DNA of 64,000 bases from Neisseria sp. MVDL19-042950 (GCF_030504625.1 NZ_JAUKWH010000005.1:131667-195666), one strand, 5' to 3'; counted from the stretch's first letter, positions 15,303 through 25,689 are shown. Made by a program: numbers and translations. Notes: generated from the sequence alone by a model not told the origin.

Positions 15303-16745
15303 ATGTTGCAAACCTATCAAACCGTACAACGCGATTTGCTTGAAGCTAATCAATTATCTCCTGAAATCCTATCTGAAAGCCTGAGTTTAATCGGAAGCCA
15401 TCATGTTGATTATGCAGATATTTACTGCCAGCGCACGGCTTTTGAGAGCTGGCATTTGGAAGAAGGCATTGTGAAATCGGGCAGTTTCCAGATTGATCAG
15501 GGCGTGGGCGTGCGTGCGGTTTCCGGCGATAAAACCGCGTTCGCTTATGCCGACAGTTTGGATGCAGGCTCCATCCGCCGTTCCGCCCAAGCCGTACGTG
15601 CCATCGGTGCGGTCGGTCGGGAAGCAGAAGTGCGTGTGCCCGTGCCCTGTTACGGCAAGGATGTACATGCTACGATTAACCCTATCTCCGGGCTGGATTC
15701 GGCCGCCAAAGTAGCTTTGCTGAATAAAGTGGAGATGCTGGCCAAAGCCGCCGACCCGCGTATCGTGCAAGTGATGGCGGGGCTGACGTGCGAATATGAT
15801 TTGATTTACATTGCCCGTTTGGACGGCAAGCATACCGCCGACATCCGCCCGATGGTGCGGTTGAATGTAACGGTGATTGCCAAACAGGGAGACCGTCGCG
15901 AACAGGGCAGTGCCGGCGGCGGAGGCCGATACGGTTTGGCTTATTTCAGCGAAAAACTGGTGCGGCAATATGTAGACGCCGCCGTTAAGCAGGCGTTGGT
16001 CAATTTGGAATCCCGCCCCGCTCCGGCCGGTGCCATGACGGTCGTTTTGGGCAGCGGTTGGCCGGGCGTGCTGCTGCACGAAGCGGTGGGGCACGGTTTG
16101 GAAGGCGATTTCAACCGCAAGGGCACCAGCGCGTTTGCCGGCAAAATCGGCGAACGTGTGGCCGCCAAAGGCGTTACAGTGGTCGATCAGGGCGATATCG
16201 CTCACCGCCGCGGGTCGCTCAATATCGACGACGAAGGCAACGAAACCCGCCGCACCGTATTGATTGAAGACGGCATTCTCACCGGCTATCTGCAAGACGA
16301 AACCAATGCCCGTTTGATGGGCGTGCAAAGCACCGGCAACGGCCGCCGCGAAAGCTATTCGTCCGCCCCGATGCCGCGCATGACCAATACTTTTATGGAA
16401 AACGGCGGCCACGATCCGCAGGAAATCATCGAATCGGTGCATAAAGGCATTTATGCCGTCAACTTCGGCGGCGGGCAGGTGGACATTACCAGCGGCAAAT
16501 TCGTTTTCAGCGCGTCGGAAGCGTGGTGGGTGGAAAACGGCAAACTGCAATATCCGGTGAAAGGTGCCACCATTATCGGCAACGGCCCCGAAGTGCTGAA
16601 GCATGTGAGCATGATCGGCAACGATACCGCACTCGATACCGGCGTGGGTGTGTGCGGTAAAGACGGCCAAAGCGTGCCGGTGGGCGTAGGGCAGCCGACA
16701 TTGCGGATTGATGCCGGATTAACTGTAGGCGGAAGCGAAGTTTAG
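15303..16745 (+). CDS. tldD: Metalloprotease TldD
   Basis: A 480-residue TldD, half of the TldD/TldE heterodimeric zinc protease that digests unfolded peptides and matures some peptides such as microcins and CcdA. The zinc motif HEAVGH is at residues 259-264, within LLHEAVGHGLEGDF. The SSAPMPRMTNTF and VNFGGGQVDITSGKFVFS segments are also typical. Length is normal. tldE is not nearby in the window. A degenerate DUS sits just before the ATG. The downstream gene is convergent, with a shared bidirectional hairpin. Confidence 0.95.
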   Translation: MLQTYQTVQRDLLEANQLSPEILSESLSLIGSHHVDYADIYCQRTAFESWHLEEGIVKSGSFQIDQGVGVRAVSGDKTAFAYADSLDAGSIRRSAQAVRAIGAVGREAEVRVPVPCYGKDVHATINPISGLDSAAKVALLNKVEMLAKAADPRIVQVMAGLTCEYDLIYIARLDGKHTADIRPMVRLNVTVIAKQGDRREQGSAGGGGRYGLAYFSEKLVRQYVDAAVKQALVNLESRPAPAGAMTVVLGSGWPGVLLHEAVGHGLEGDFNRKGTSAFAGKIGERVAAKGVTVVDQGDIAHRRGSLNIDDEGNETRRTVLIEDGILTGYLQDETNARLMGVQSTGNGRRESYSSAPMPRMTNTFMENGGHDPQEIIESVHKGIYAVNFGGGQVDITSGKFVFSASEAWWVENGKLQYPVKGATIIGNGPEVLKHVSMIGNDTALDTGVGVCGKDGQSVPVGVGQPTLRIDAGLTVGGSEV

Positions 16746-16816
16746 GTTGATACGGCAAGCTGCGGTAAGAATGCTGAAAAGTATCTATTTGCCGCCTATT
16801 TGAAAATTATGGAAAC

Positions 16817-16852
16817 CGTGAGGCCGTCTGAATAATTTCAGACGGCCTCACG
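16817..16852. terminator. Bidirectional paired-DUS terminator between tldD and kdsD
   Basis: A perfect 16-bp stem (CGTGAGGCCGTCTGAA and complement) with a 4-base loop lies between the convergent stops. Confidence 0.8.
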
Positions 16853-16867
16853 TTATCTGCATTCGAA

Positions 16868-17842
16868 TCAGACAATCCGCGCTTTGAGCAGATCGTGCAT
16901 ATTCAACGCACCGACCAACACATCGTTTTCCTTCACTACCAAAAGGCCGTTGATATGGTTTTGCTGCATGTGTTTCAAGGCTTCGGTGGCGAGTTTGTCG
17001 GCGGCGATGGTTTTGGGGTTGGCGTGCATGATTTCGTTTACCGTCAGGCCGGCGAAGTTGTCGCGCTGTTGGAACAGGCGGCGCAGGTCGCCGTCGGTAA
17101 ACACGCCTTTCAGACGGCCTGCTTCATCGGTAACGGCCAACATGCCCAAGCCTTTTTCGCTCATACGCACGATGGCGTCTTTCAGCAACGTGCCGTCGGT
17201 TACGGCAGGCAGCGACTCGCCGCTGTGCATGATGTCGGACACGCGCAGCAACAGACGTTTGCCGAGGCTGCCGGCGGGGTGGCTGAGGGCAAAGTCGTCG
17301 GGCGTGAACTCGCGTGCTTTAAGCAGCACCACGGCCAAGGCGTCGCCCAAAGCCATTACCGCGGTGGTGCTGGAAGTGGGTGCCAAACCGAGCGGGCAGG
17401 CTTCGTGCGATACGGAGGCGGTGATGTGGATGTCGGCATGGCGCGCCATAGTGGAACGCGGTTTGGCGGTGATACAGATGAGCGTGATGTTTTTGCGCTT
17501 CAACGCGGGAATGATGGCGGTGATTTCGTCGCTCTCGCCCGAATTGGAAATCGCCAGCACCACATCGCCGTCGACAATCATGCCCAAATCGCCGTGCGCG
17601 GCTTCGGCGGGGTGGACAAAAAAAGCCGGCGTGCCGGTGGAAGCCATCGTGGCGGCCATTTTGCGCCCGATATGCCCCGATTTGCCCATACCCATAATGA
17701 CGACGCGGCCTTCGCACTGCAAAACAGCTTCGGCGGCTTGGGCGAAATGATGATCCAGTTCGGAAGAGATTTCGTGCAGACTTTCGGCTTCGATGCGCAA
17801 TACGTCGCGCGCCCAGTCCAAATATTGTTCGGTATTTTCCAT
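16868..17842 (-). CDS. kdsD: D-arabinose 5-phosphate isomerase
   Basis: A 324-residue KpsF/GutQ-family enzyme that converts ribulose 5-phosphate to arabinose 5-phosphate, the first step to Kdo for lipid A-core. An SIS domain (about 35-170) contains GMGKSGHIGRKMAATMASTGTP and ISNSGESDEI. A catalytic His lies in HPAEAAHGDLG. Two C-terminal CBS domains follow (about 205-325). The ATG at 17842 gives MENTEQYLDW; an in-frame start nine codons earlier is less likely. It is divergent from tal, and both enzymes draw on the pentose phosphate pool. Confidence 0.93.
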   Translation of the reverse strand: MENTEQYLDWARDVLRIEAESLHEISSELDHHFAQAAEAVLQCEGRVVIMGMGKSGHIGRKMAATMASTGTPAFFVHPAEAAHGDLGMIVDGDVVLAISNSGESDEITAIIPALKRKNITLICITAKPRSTMARHADIHITASVSHEACPLGLAPTSSTTAVMALGDALAVVLLKAREFTPDDFALSHPAGSLGKRLLLRVSDIMHSGESLPAVTDGTLLKDAIVRMSEKGLGMLAVTDEAGRLKGVFTDGDLRRLFQQRDNFAGLTVNEIMHANPKTIAADKLATEALKHMQQNHINGLLVVKENDVLVGALNMHDLLKARIV

Positions 17843-17926
17843 GATTAGTTTTCCCGCGGGGCTACCCAAATACGCTGAATCGGGTTAGGATTTCCACTTC
17901 ATGTAGAAATAACAAGGATTTCAGAG

Positions 17927-18979
17927 ATGACTATTTTATCGGACGTTAAAGCATTAGGCCAACAAATCTGGCTCGACAACCTTTCCCGCTCGCTGGTGCA
18001 AAGCGGCGAATTGGCGGAAATGTTGCAGCAAGGCGTGTGCGGCGTCACTTCCAACCCCGCCATTTTCCAAAAGGCTTTTGCGGGCGACGCGCTTTACACC
18101 GATGAAGTCGCCGCGCTGAAACAGCAAAACCTCACCCCGAAACAACGCTACGAAACCCTCGCTATTGCCGACGTGCAGGCCGCTTGCGACGTGTGCCTGC
18201 CCGAGTTTGAAAAAAGCGGCGGCAAAACCGGTTTTGTCAGCCTCGAAGTTGCCCCCGATTTATCGCACGATGCCGCCGGCACGGTAGCCGAAGCCAAGCG
18301 CCTGCACGCCGCCATCAACCGCCCCAACGTGATGATTAAAGTGCCCACCACCGATGCGGGCGTAGCCGCGTTGGAGCAATTGGTTTCAGACGGCATCAGC
18401 ATCAACCTGACCCTGCTGTTCTCGCGCAAACAAACCCTGAAAGCCTATGAAGCCTATGTGAAAGGCATTGAAGGCCGTCTGAAAACAGGTAAGCCGGTCG
18501 ACCGCATTCAGGTAGTGGCCAGCTTCTTTATTTCCCGTATCGACAACGCGCTGGATGCCACGCTGCCGGAGCACCTGCAAGGCAAAACTGCCATCGCGCT
18601 GGCCAAAGCCGCTTATCAGGATTGGCAGAGTTTCTTCGGCGAACGGTTTGCCGCATTGAAAGCACAAGGCGCCAACCCCGTGCAGCTTTTGTGGGCTTCT
18701 ACCGGCGTGAAAAACCCCGCTTACCCCGACACATTGTATGTGGACAGCTTAATCGGCCCGAATACCGTCAACACCGTGCCCGACGCCACCTTAAAAGCCT
18801 TTATCGACCACGGCACGGCCAAACTGACCCTTACCGAAGGCACGGCGGAAGCGGCGGCGCAACTGGCCGAAGTGGAAAAACTGGGCATCGACGTAGAAGC
18901 CCTCGCCACCCGTTTGCAGGAAGACGGCTTGAAACAGTTTGAAGACGCATTTGAAAAACTGCTGGAGCCGTTGGCATAA
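17927..18979 (+). CDS. tal: Transaldolase
   Basis: A 350-residue transaldolase of the longer type. [13 protein letters not shown] is followed by the Schiff-base lysine in [12 protein letters not shown] (Lys138), then SINLTLLFS and WASTGVKNP. It transfers dihydroxyacetone units between sedoheptulose 7-phosphate and glyceraldehyde 3-phosphate. An AAGGA ribosome site precedes the ATG. The last 51 codons and the following terminator are duplicated 512 bases downstream. The DUS after this copy is mutated (GGCCCTCTGAA). Confidence 0.94.
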   Translation: MTILSDVKALGQQIWLDNLSRSLVQSGELAEMLQQGVCGVTSNPAIFQKAFAGDALYTDEVAALKQQNLTPKQRYETLAIADVQAACDVCLPEFEKSGGKTGFVSLEVAPDLSHDAAGTVAEAKRLHAAINRPNVMIKVPTTDAGVAALEQLVSDGISINLTLLFSRKQTLKAYEAYVKGIEGRLKTGKPVDRIQVVASFFISRIDNALDATLPEHLQGKTAIALAKAAYQDWQSFFGERFAALKAQGANPVQLLWASTGVKNPAYPDTLYVDSLIGPNTVNTVPDATLKAFIDHGTAKLTLTEGTAEAAAQLAEVEKLGIDVEALATRLQEDGLKQFEDAFEKLLEPLA

Positions 18980-19078
18980 GGCCCTCTGAAAGCATGTAGA
19001 TTTGGTTGGAACGAGGCCGTCTGAAAAGATTTTTCAGACGGCCTTTTTAAATGTAGGGCGGGCATCCCTGCCCGCCGC
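18824..19078 (+). repeat. Upstream copy of a 255-bp direct repeat (tal 3' end plus terminator)
   Basis: This segment covers the last 51 codons of tal, its DUS hairpin and a following palindromic repeat. It is matched by 19336-19589 with about ten substitutions and one single-base indel. Confidence 0.9.
19014..19044 (+). terminator. Paired-DUS terminator after tal
   Basis: A perfect 14-bp stem (AGGCCGTCTGAAAA and complement), 3-base loop, then a T run. Confidence 0.85.
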
Positions 19079-19200
19079 GACGAGAACAGCTTTGTTTGCC
19101 TTTTATGCTGTGTTTGAAAAGCCACGACAAAGACAGCTTTTCCGCCTTGATCTTGGTGTAATGTTTAACCATACACGGCGGGCAGGGATGCCCGCCCTAC
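19053..19200. repeat. Region bounded by inverted 24-bp GC-rich repeats
   Basis: A 24-base unit beginning GTAGGGCGGGCATCCC at 19053-19076 recurs exactly as its complement at 19177-19200. A third, direct copy with one change is at 19564-19587. Each unit is itself partly palindromic. The 100 bases between the arms hold no gene. It looks like a small intergenic repeat family, possibly a MITE-like element. Confidence 0.65.
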
Positions 19201-19335
19201 GGGTTATGCTTTCTCAACCCTCACCGGAAATACACCACGCAAGGCGTTGCTCAGCAACGTTAGGTTGGGCTAAGACCAACTTTTCAGACGGCCTCAATAA
19301 CAATGTGTTGGGTTTAGCAACCCAACCTGCACTTG

Positions 19336-19491
19336 CTGACCCTTACCGAAGACATGGCGGAAGCGGCAACGCAACTGGCCGAAGTGGAAAAGCTGGGCAT
19401 CGACGTAGAAGCCCTTGCCACCCGTTTGCAGGAAGACGGCTTGAAACAGTTTGAAGACGCATTTGAAAAACTGCTGGAGCCGTTGGCATAA
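19336..19491 (+). pseudogene. Duplicated 3' fragment of tal
   Basis: An open frame of 51 codons ending at the same stop as tal and differing by only a few residues ([10 protein letters not shown] against [10 protein letters not shown]). It has no start codon context of its own and only the last seventh of the enzyme, so it is a nonfunctional remnant. It lies in frame after unrelated repeat DNA. Confidence 0.85.
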
Positions 19492-19525
19492 GGCCGTCTG
19501 AAAGTATGTAGATTTGGTTGGAACG

Positions 19526-19556
19526 AGGCCGTCTGAAAAGATTTTTCAGACGGCCT
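19526..19556 (+). terminator. Second copy of the tal paired-DUS terminator
   Basis: The same 14-bp stem and GAT loop as at 19014, within the duplicated segment. Confidence 0.8.
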
Positions 19557-19737
19557 TTTAGATGTAGGGCAGGCATCCCTGCCCGCCGCTTATGGTTGCT
19601 GTGTCTTAACTCAAAGAGAACGATTATATAAGCTGCTGAAACTGCATCAGAATCAATTATGTACTACTTGTACGATTTGCAATTTGCCACCCCGTATCAA
19701 AATTAAGTTTATTTGCTATAAAGTTCGGACACGGTTT

Positions 19738-20166
19738 TCAGACGGCCTCCAATACCTCGCGCAACGCTTGTGGCATCCTGCCGACTTTCTGGGCGGCATA
19801 GTCGAAACACACCATGCCGGTGCCGGCTTTGGCGATGGTTTGATTGTCGGCGGGGCGGTGCAAATGATAAACCAGCGTAAAGCTGCTGCGCCCGACATCG
19901 GCAACCCCCATTTCAATTTCAATCACATCGCCGTGCCGTGCCTGCGCCAGATATTGCACGGCGGCATCGGCCATAATCAGCCCCGTGCCGCCGGCATCCA
20001 ACTCGGTAAACGCGTGCTGCTCCAGCCAGCGGACGCGGCATTCGTGGCAAAGACGCAGCACGGCATCGTTGGCGAGGTGGTTGCCGTAATTAAGGTCGCC
20101 GATCTGCACGCTCAGCGCGGTGCGGTATGCAACGGGCGAAGGCAGCGGTACGGAAATGCGAGCCAT
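19738..20166 (-). CDS. Acyl-CoA thioesterase, 4HBT hotdog family
   Basis: A 142-residue single hotdog-domain protein. The segment QIGDLNYGNHLANDAVLRL contains the usual active-site Asp/Asn region, and VQYLAQARHGDVIEIEMGV is typical of the YbgC/FadM-like group. Substrate is unknown. The ATG at 20166 has an AGGAG site five bases upstream; the long upstream extension in frame has none and is excluded. It is divergent from fba. Confidence 0.82.
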   Translation of the reverse strand: MARISVPLPSPVAYRTALSVQIGDLNYGNHLANDAVLRLCHECRVRWLEQHAFTELDAGGTGLIMADAAVQYLAQARHGDVIEIEMGVADVGRSSFTLVYHLHRPADNQTIAKAGTGMVCFDYAAQKVGRMPQALREVLEAV

Positions 20167-20430
20167 TATTTCTCCTGAACTATCCGAATTAAAAACCGTC
20201 GCATATTTTATCGCGGAGCAGCTTAATCCGCGCAATAAACCCGATGTGTTTGGCAGGGTATTCCGACGGTGGTTGACGCTTGCATGCCGCACGGGCGGAA
20301 AACGCCGTATAGCGTGATTTCCGTTGTTTATTTTGTTGGAATATTCTTGTTGTGTTGTGTAGTTTTCGACGGAGAAACTGCTATAATCGCGGCATTATCT
20401 GATTTGTTTTAACCATTTTTGGAGAAACCT

Positions 20431-21495
20431 ATGGCACTCGTTTCCATGCGCCAACTTTTGGATCATGCGGCAGAAAACAGCTACGGCCTGCCTGCTTTCA
20501 ATGTGAACAATCTCGAACAGATGCGTGCGATTATGGAGGCCGCCGACCAAGTGAACGCCCCTGTTATCGTGCAGGCCAGCGCAGGTGCGCGCAAATATGC
20601 AGGCGCACCTTTTTTACGCCATCTGATTTTGGCCGCCGTTGAGGAATTCCCCCATATTCCCGTGGTGATGCACCAAGACCACGGCGCGTCGCCCGACGTG
20701 TGCCAACGTTCCATCCAGCTCGGTTTTTCGTCGGTGATGATGGACGGCTCGCTGCTGGAAGACGGCAAAACTCCGTCTACCTATGATTACAATGTCGAAG
20801 TAACCCGTAAAGTGGTTGAGTTTTCCCATGCTTGCGGTGTGTCGGTGGAAGGCGAAATCGGCGTGTTGGGTAACTTGGAAACCGGCGAAGCGGGCGAAGA
20901 AGACGGCGTGGGTGCGGCCGGCAAACTGAGCCACGACCAAATGCTCACCAGCGTGGAAGATGCCACCCGTTTCGTGCGCGATACCGGCGTGGACGCTTTG
21001 GCGATTGCCATCGGCACCAGCCACGGCGCGTATAAATTCACCCGTCCGCCCACAGGCGACGTGTTGCGTATCGACCGCATCAAAGAAATCCACGAAGCCC
21101 TGCCCAACACTCATATCGTGATGCACGGTTCCAGCTCGGTGCCGCAAGAGTGGCTGAAAATCATCAACGAATACGGCGGCGGTATCGGTGAAACTTACGG
21201 CGTGCCGGTGGAAGAAATCGTGGAGGGCATCAAGCACGGTGTGCGCAAAGTGAATATCGACACCGACCTGCGCTTGGCATCCACCGGTGCCATCCGCAAA
21301 TTTATGGCGGAAAATCCTGCCGAATTCGACCCGCGCAAATATCTGGCTAAAACCGTAGAGGTGATGAAACAAATCTGTATCGACCGCTACTTGGCTTTCG
21401 GTTGCGAAGGTCAGGCTTCAAAAATCAAGCCGGTGTCGCTCGATAAAATGGCTATCCGTTACGCCAAAGGCGAGTTGGATCAAATCATTAGATAA
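20431..21495 (+). CDS. fba: Fructose-bisphosphate aldolase, class II
   Basis: A 354-residue zinc aldolase that splits fructose 1,6-bisphosphate in gluconeogenesis and glycolysis. Metal ligands and active site are visible in [39 protein letters not shown] and KVNIDTDLR. The ATG at 20431 follows GGAGA by 5 bases; an in-frame TTG four codons earlier is not used. A TATAAT at 20382-20387 is the likely -10. Class II aldolases are surface-associated in some Neisseria, but nothing here shows that. Confidence 0.96.
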   Translation: MALVSMRQLLDHAAENSYGLPAFNVNNLEQMRAIMEAADQVNAPVIVQASAGARKYAGAPFLRHLILAAVEEFPHIPVVMHQDHGASPDVCQRSIQLGFSSVMMDGSLLEDGKTPSTYDYNVEVTRKVVEFSHACGVSVEGEIGVLGNLETGEAGEEDGVGAAGKLSHDQMLTSVEDATRFVRDTGVDALAIAIGTSHGAYKFTRPPTGDVLRIDRIKEIHEALPNTHIVMHGSSSVPQEWLKIINEYGGGIGETYGVPVEEIVEGIKHGVRKVNIDTDLRLASTGAIRKFMAENPAEFDPRKYLAKTVEVMKQICIDRYLAFGCEGQASKIKPVSLDKMAIRYAKGELDQIIR

Positions 21496-21517
21496 ATCAG
21501 TCTGATATATTGTTAGA

Positions 21518-21550
21518 AAAGGCCGTCTGAAAACTTTTCAGACGGCCTTT
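21518..21550 (+). terminator. Paired-DUS terminator after fba
   Basis: A perfect 16-bp stem (AAAGGCCGTCTGAAAA and complement) with a single-base loop. Confidence 0.8.
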
Positions 21551-21613
21551 GGACAAATAAACAGCTTCAACTTGTTTTGCCGATGCGTCGGTATGAGAGA
21601 AGAGAAAGGAAAA

Positions 21614-22033
21614 ATGATGAGATACGCCGGATTCTGGATTCGCGTGGCTGCCAACCTTATCGACGGTTTGATTCTGGCCGCGGTTATCGTGCCTTTAATG
21701 TATCTGTTTTATGGCGACCAGTATTTCACAGCCCAAAAAATGGCTCCTTTGGGTGCCGCCGATATTTTTGTGAATTATATTTTGCCGTTGCTGTTTACCG
21801 TCGGTTTCTGGGTAAAAATGTCCGCCACGCCGGGCAAGATGCTGCTCGGCTTGAAAATCGTAGATGCGAAAACGGGCGAAGGTATCAATTTAATGCAATC
21901 CGTCATCCGTTACGTCGGCTATTTTATTTCTGCCATGGTGTTTTTGATCGGCTATATTTGGGTAGCGTTCGATGCCAAGAACCAAGGTTGGCACGATAAA
22001 ATGGCCGGTACGGTGGTGGTGCGTACCCGTTAA
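21614..22033 (+). CDS. RDD-family membrane protein
   Basis: A 139-residue inner-membrane protein with the RDD pattern: RYAGFWIRVAANLIDGLIL at the N terminus and TPGKMLLGLKIVDAKTGEG in the loop before the last helix. Three hydrophobic spans are seen at about 13-33, 52-70 and 98-118. The ATG at 21614 (or the adjacent one at 21617) follows AAAGGA; upstream in-frame codons lack a site. Some RDD proteins are Na+/H+ antiporters, but function here is unknown. Confidence 0.8.
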   Translation: MMRYAGFWIRVAANLIDGLILAAVIVPLMYLFYGDQYFTAQKMAPLGAADIFVNYILPLLFTVGFWVKMSATPGKMLLGLKIVDAKTGEGINLMQSVIRYVGYFISAMVFLIGYIWVAFDAKNQGWHDKMAGTVVVRTR

Positions 22034-22052
22034 GGGCGATGAACCGATTGAA

Positions 22053-22094
22053 AAGGCCGTCTGAAAATGCTGTGTATGCTTTTCAGACGGCCTT
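22053..22094. terminator. Paired-DUS hairpin between RDD gene and permease gene
   Basis: A 15-bp stem around a 12-base loop between convergent stops; it can serve both directions. Confidence 0.75.
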
Positions 22095-22124
22095 GTTAGA
22101 TTGGGCGGAATAAGGAGGCGGGTT

Positions 22125-23465
22125 TTAAGCCCCCAAGAACCAGAATTTGACCGCCCAAGCCACGGCAACAATCCATACCATCGGCGGCACTTCTTTGGTG
22201 CGTTTGCACAGCAGTTTGATTACCGCATAGCTGATAAAGCCCATGGCGATACCGTCGGCAATCGAGTAAGTGAAGGGCATGAAGGCGATGGTGATGAACG
22301 CGGGAGCCGATTCGGTGATGTCGTGCCACTCGATTTCAATCACGCTGCGCATCATCTGTACGCCGATGTAGAGCAGGGCGGGTGCAGTGGCGAAAGCCGG
22401 CACGGTTTTGGCCAGCGGTGAGAACCATAGGCAGGCCAGCATCAACACGCCTACGGTAACGGCGGTCAAACCGGTGCGCCCGCCCGCCGATACGCCCGAC
22501 GCGCTTTCGATATAAGGCGTGGTGGAAGACGTGCCCAACGCCGCGCCCGCTACGATGGCGGTGGAGTCGGCAAACAAGGCTTTTTTCAGGCGCGGCAGTT
22601 TGCCGTCTACCAGCAGGCCGGCGCGGTGCGATACGCCTACCAGCGTGCCGGTGCTGTCGAACAAGTCCACCAAGAAGAAGACGAAAATCACCGCAACCAA
22701 GCTGCCGTTAAACAGGCCGTTGAAGTCCATCTGCATGAAAGTCGGCGCGATGCTGGGAATCGGATCGACAATGCCTTGAAACTCGGTCAGCCCCAGCACA
22801 ATCGAAATCAGGGTAACGGTAAAAATGCTGATGATGATGGCGCCGCGCACACGGAAATAATCCAGCACGATAATCAGGAAAAAGCCCAGCAAGGCCAGCA
22901 ATACCGGCCAGTTGGGCAGTTTGGCACCGTTTCCCATCACATACAGTTCGCCCATTTTTACCAAAGTGGCTTCGCTGGCCACGATAATGCCCGAGCCTTT
23001 GAGGGCAATCAATGCCAAAAACATGCCGATACCCGCCGCAATCGCCATTTTCAGGCTCATCGGCAAGGCGTTTACCAGCATTTCCCGCAGCTTCAGAAAA
23101 CTGAACAAAATGAAGATGATACCCGACACAAACACGGCAGCCAGCGCAACCTGCCACGGCACGCCCATGCCTTTGACTACCGAAAAGGTAAAGTAGGCGT
23201 TTAAGCCCATGCCCGGTGCCAATGCAATCGGATAGTTTGCCAACGCGCCCATAATGAAGCAGCCGATGGCGGCGGAAATACAGGTGGCCACAAACACCGC
23301 GCCGAAATCCATGCCCGTAATCGAGAGGATGCTCGGGTTGACGATGACGATGTAGCACATGGTTAGGAAAGTGGTGAAACCGGCCAGAAGCTCGGTGCGG
23401 ACGTTAGTACCGTGTTCGCTCAACTTGAACAGGCGTTCCAAGAGGCCGTTTTGAGAAGTGTTCAT
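22125..23465 (-). CDS. NCS2-family purine permease, AzgA type
   Basis: A 446-residue transporter with about 13 predicted membrane spans. The family features are present: ELLAGFTTFLTMCYIVIVNP near the N terminus, APGMGLNAYFTF, LFDSTGTLVGV and GTSSTTPYIESASGVSAGGRTGLTAV. These place it in the AzgA-like subgroup of nucleobase:proton symporters that take up adenine, guanine or hypoxanthine. Length and motifs are complete. Exact substrate cannot be read from sequence. Confidence 0.9.
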   Translation of the reverse strand: MNTSQNGLLERLFKLSEHGTNVRTELLAGFTTFLTMCYIVIVNPSILSITGMDFGAVFVATCISAAIGCFIMGALANYPIALAPGMGLNAYFTFSVVKGMGVPWQVALAAVFVSGIIFILFSFLKLREMLVNALPMSLKMAIAAGIGMFLALIALKGSGIIVASEATLVKMGELYVMGNGAKLPNWPVLLALLGFFLIIVLDYFRVRGAIIISIFTVTLISIVLGLTEFQGIVDPIPSIAPTFMQMDFNGLFNGSLVAVIFVFFLVDLFDSTGTLVGVSHRAGLLVDGKLPRLKKALFADSTAIVAGAALGTSSTTPYIESASGVSAGGRTGLTAVTVGVLMLACLWFSPLAKTVPAFATAPALLYIGVQMMRSVIEIEWHDITESAPAFITIAFMPFTYSIADGIAMGFISYAVIKLLCKRTKEVPPMVWIVAVAWAVKFWFLGA

Positions 23466-23596
23466 AGCGTGTCTTTAGGTTAAAAAAAGTAAAGCAAGCG
23501 TGCATTATAACGGATTCGCCGCGTATTGGCGCAATCGGGCGCGGCATCACGGCGAGGTATGACAAGTGCTGTGGCAGGAATGGTACGGAACGCGAA

Positions 23597-23636
23597 AGGC
23601 CGTCTGAAAAGCCCGCAACATGTTTTCAGACGGCCT
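23597..23636. terminator. Paired-DUS hairpin upstream of mnmG
   Basis: A 14-bp stem with a 12-base loop between divergent genes; its role as terminator is uncertain, since no gene ends here. Confidence 0.5.
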
Positions 23637-23781
23637 CGGCATCAATATTTAAAGTGTACTGATCAAACAAAAAAGCGTACAATCCCACCTATTTTTTCAA
23701 CCATCCGAAGCAGCGGTTTTTATAGGCTATCATGCTGTTTTTACATAACAAACCGCTCAATAGAAACACTAACGTCCAATT

Positions 23782-25668
23782 ATGATTTACCCCAAAACCT
23801 ATGATGTCATCGTGGTTGGCGGCGGGCACGCCGGCACCGAAGCCGCCCTTGCTGCCGCACGCATGGGCGCACAAACCTTATTGTTGTCGCACAATATCGA
23901 AACCCTCGGCCAAATGTCGTGCAATCCGTCTATCGGCGGCATCGGCAAAGGCCACCTCGTGCGCGAACTCGACGCGCTCGGCGGTGCCATGGCGTTGGCT
24001 ACCGATATGGCCGGCATCCAATTCCGCCGTTTGAACGCCAGCAAAGGCCCCGCCGTACGCGCCACCCGCGCCCAAGCAGACCGCATCCTCTATAAAGCCG
24101 CCATCCGCCACATGCTGGAAAACCAAGAAAACTTAGACCTTTTCCAGCAGTCGGTTGAAGACATCACCGTGGAAGGCGACCACGTTTCCGGCGTGCTCAC
24201 AGCCATGGGTGTCGAATTCAAAGCCCGCAGCGTCGTGCTTACCGCTGGCACATTCCTTGCCGGCAAAATCCACATCGGCTTGGAAAACTACGCCGGCGGG
24301 CGCGCAGGCGACCCCGCCGCACAAGGCTTGTCAGGCCGTCTGAAAGAATTGTCTCTGCCCGTTGCCCGCCTCAAAACCGGCACCCCGCCGCGCATCGACG
24401 GGCGCACCATCGACTTTTCCAAACTCACCGAGCAGCCCGGCGACACCCCCGTGCCCGTGTTTTCCGTGCGCGGCAGCGCCGCCTTGCACCCGCGCCAAGT
24501 GTCGTGCTGGATTACCCACACCAACCAGCAAACCCACGACATCATCCGTTCAGGCTTCGACCGCAGCCCCATGTTTACCGGCAAAATCGAAGGTGTCGGC
24601 CCACGCTACTGCCCCTCGATTGAAGACAAAATCAACCGCTTCGCCGACAAAGACAGCCATCAGATTTTCCTCGAACCCGAAGGCCTGACCACCAACGAAT
24701 ACTATCCGAACGGCATCTCCACCAGCCTGCCGTTCGACATCCAGCTCGCCCTCGTGCGCTCCATGAAAGGCTTGGAAAACGCCCACATCCTGCGCCCCGG
24801 CTACGCCATCGAATACGACTATTTCGACCCGCGCAACCTCAAAGCCAGCCTCGAAACCAAAACCATCAACGGCCTGTTTTTCGCCGGACAAATCAACGGC
24901 ACCACCGGCTACGAAGAAGCCGCCGCACAAGGCCTGCTGGCAGGCGCGAATGCCGTGCAGTACATCCGCGGACAAGAGCCGCTCACCCTGCGCCGCGAAC
25001 AAGCCTACCTCGGCGTGTTGGTGGACGACTTAATCACCAAAGGTGTGAACGAGCCTTACCGCATGTTTACCAGTCGCGCCGAATACCGCCTGCAACTGAG
25101 GGAAGACAACGCCGACATGCGCCTTACCGAAGCCGGCCACAAAATCGGCTTAGTTTCCGAAGCCCAATGGCAGAAATTCGAGCGCAAACGCGAAAACATC
25201 GAGCGCGAAATCCAACGCCTGCGCAGCACATGGTACACCCCCGCCAAACTGCCCGAGAGAGAACAAGAACGCGTGTTCGGCCAAAAACTTTCCCGCGAAG
25301 CCAACCTGCACGACCTCTTGCGCCGCCCCAATCTCGACTACGCCGCCCTAATGACCCTGCCCGATGCCAAACCCGAACAGGAATTGGACGGCGAAGTGAT
25401 CGAACAAGTGGAAATCCAAGTGAAATATCAAGGCTATATCGACCGCCAAAACGAAGAAATCGAAGGCCGCCGCGATATCGAAACCCTGAAACTGCCGTCT
25501 GAAATCGATTACAGCAAAGTCAAAGGCTTGTCGGCGGAAGTGCAGCAGAAACTCAACCTCAACCGCCCCGAAACCGTAGGCCAAGCCTCGCGCATTTCCG
25601 GCGTAACCCCCGCCGCCGTCGCCTTGCTGATGGTGCATTTGAAGCGCGGGTTTAAGGATGCGAAGTAA
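23782..25668 (+). CDS. mnmG: tRNA uridine-5-carboxymethylaminomethyl modification enzyme MnmG (GidA)
   Basis: A 628-residue FAD enzyme that with MnmE installs cmnm5 at U34 of certain tRNAs. The FAD motif [10 protein letters not shown] is near the N terminus, followed by [22 protein letters not shown], the catalytic Cys in [26 protein letters not shown] and a C-terminal helical domain ending with [20 protein letters not shown]. In many bacteria rsmG follows directly; here a KAP NTPase gene lies between them. Confidence 0.97.
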   Translation: MIYPKTYDVIVVGGGHAGTEAALAAARMGAQTLLLSHNIETLGQMSCNPSIGGIGKGHLVRELDALGGAMALATDMAGIQFRRLNASKGPAVRATRAQADRILYKAAIRHMLENQENLDLFQQSVEDITVEGDHVSGVLTAMGVEFKARSVVLTAGTFLAGKIHIGLENYAGGRAGDPAAQGLSGRLKELSLPVARLKTGTPPRIDGRTIDFSKLTEQPGDTPVPVFSVRGSAALHPRQVSCWITHTNQQTHDIIRSGFDRSPMFTGKIEGVGPRYCPSIEDKINRFADKDSHQIFLEPEGLTTNEYYPNGISTSLPFDIQLALVRSMKGLENAHILRPGYAIEYDYFDPRNLKASLETKTINGLFFAGQINGTTGYEEAAAQGLLAGANAVQYIRGQEPLTLRREQAYLGVLVDDLITKGVNEPYRMFTSRAEYRLQLREDNADMRLTEAGHKIGLVSEAQWQKFERKRENIEREIQRLRSTWYTPAKLPEREQERVFGQKLSREANLHDLLRRPNLDYAALMTLPDAKPEQELDGEVIEQVEIQVKYQGYIDRQNEEIEGRRDIETLKLPSEIDYSKVKGLSAEVQQKLNLNRPETVGQASRISGVTPAAVALLMVHLKRGFKDAK

Positions 25669-25689
25669 AATTAGCTTGAATTAAACGAT

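Noticed and set aside
15387..16670. A 427-codon minus-strand frame opposite tldD
   Set aside because: A shadow of a high-GC gene; His/Gly/Phe-rich with no recognisable motif.
19002..19454. A 150-codon frame through the tal duplication
   Set aside because: It reads repeats and DUS in a non-coding frame (for example RPSEKIFQTA, a translated DUS pair) and has no family features.
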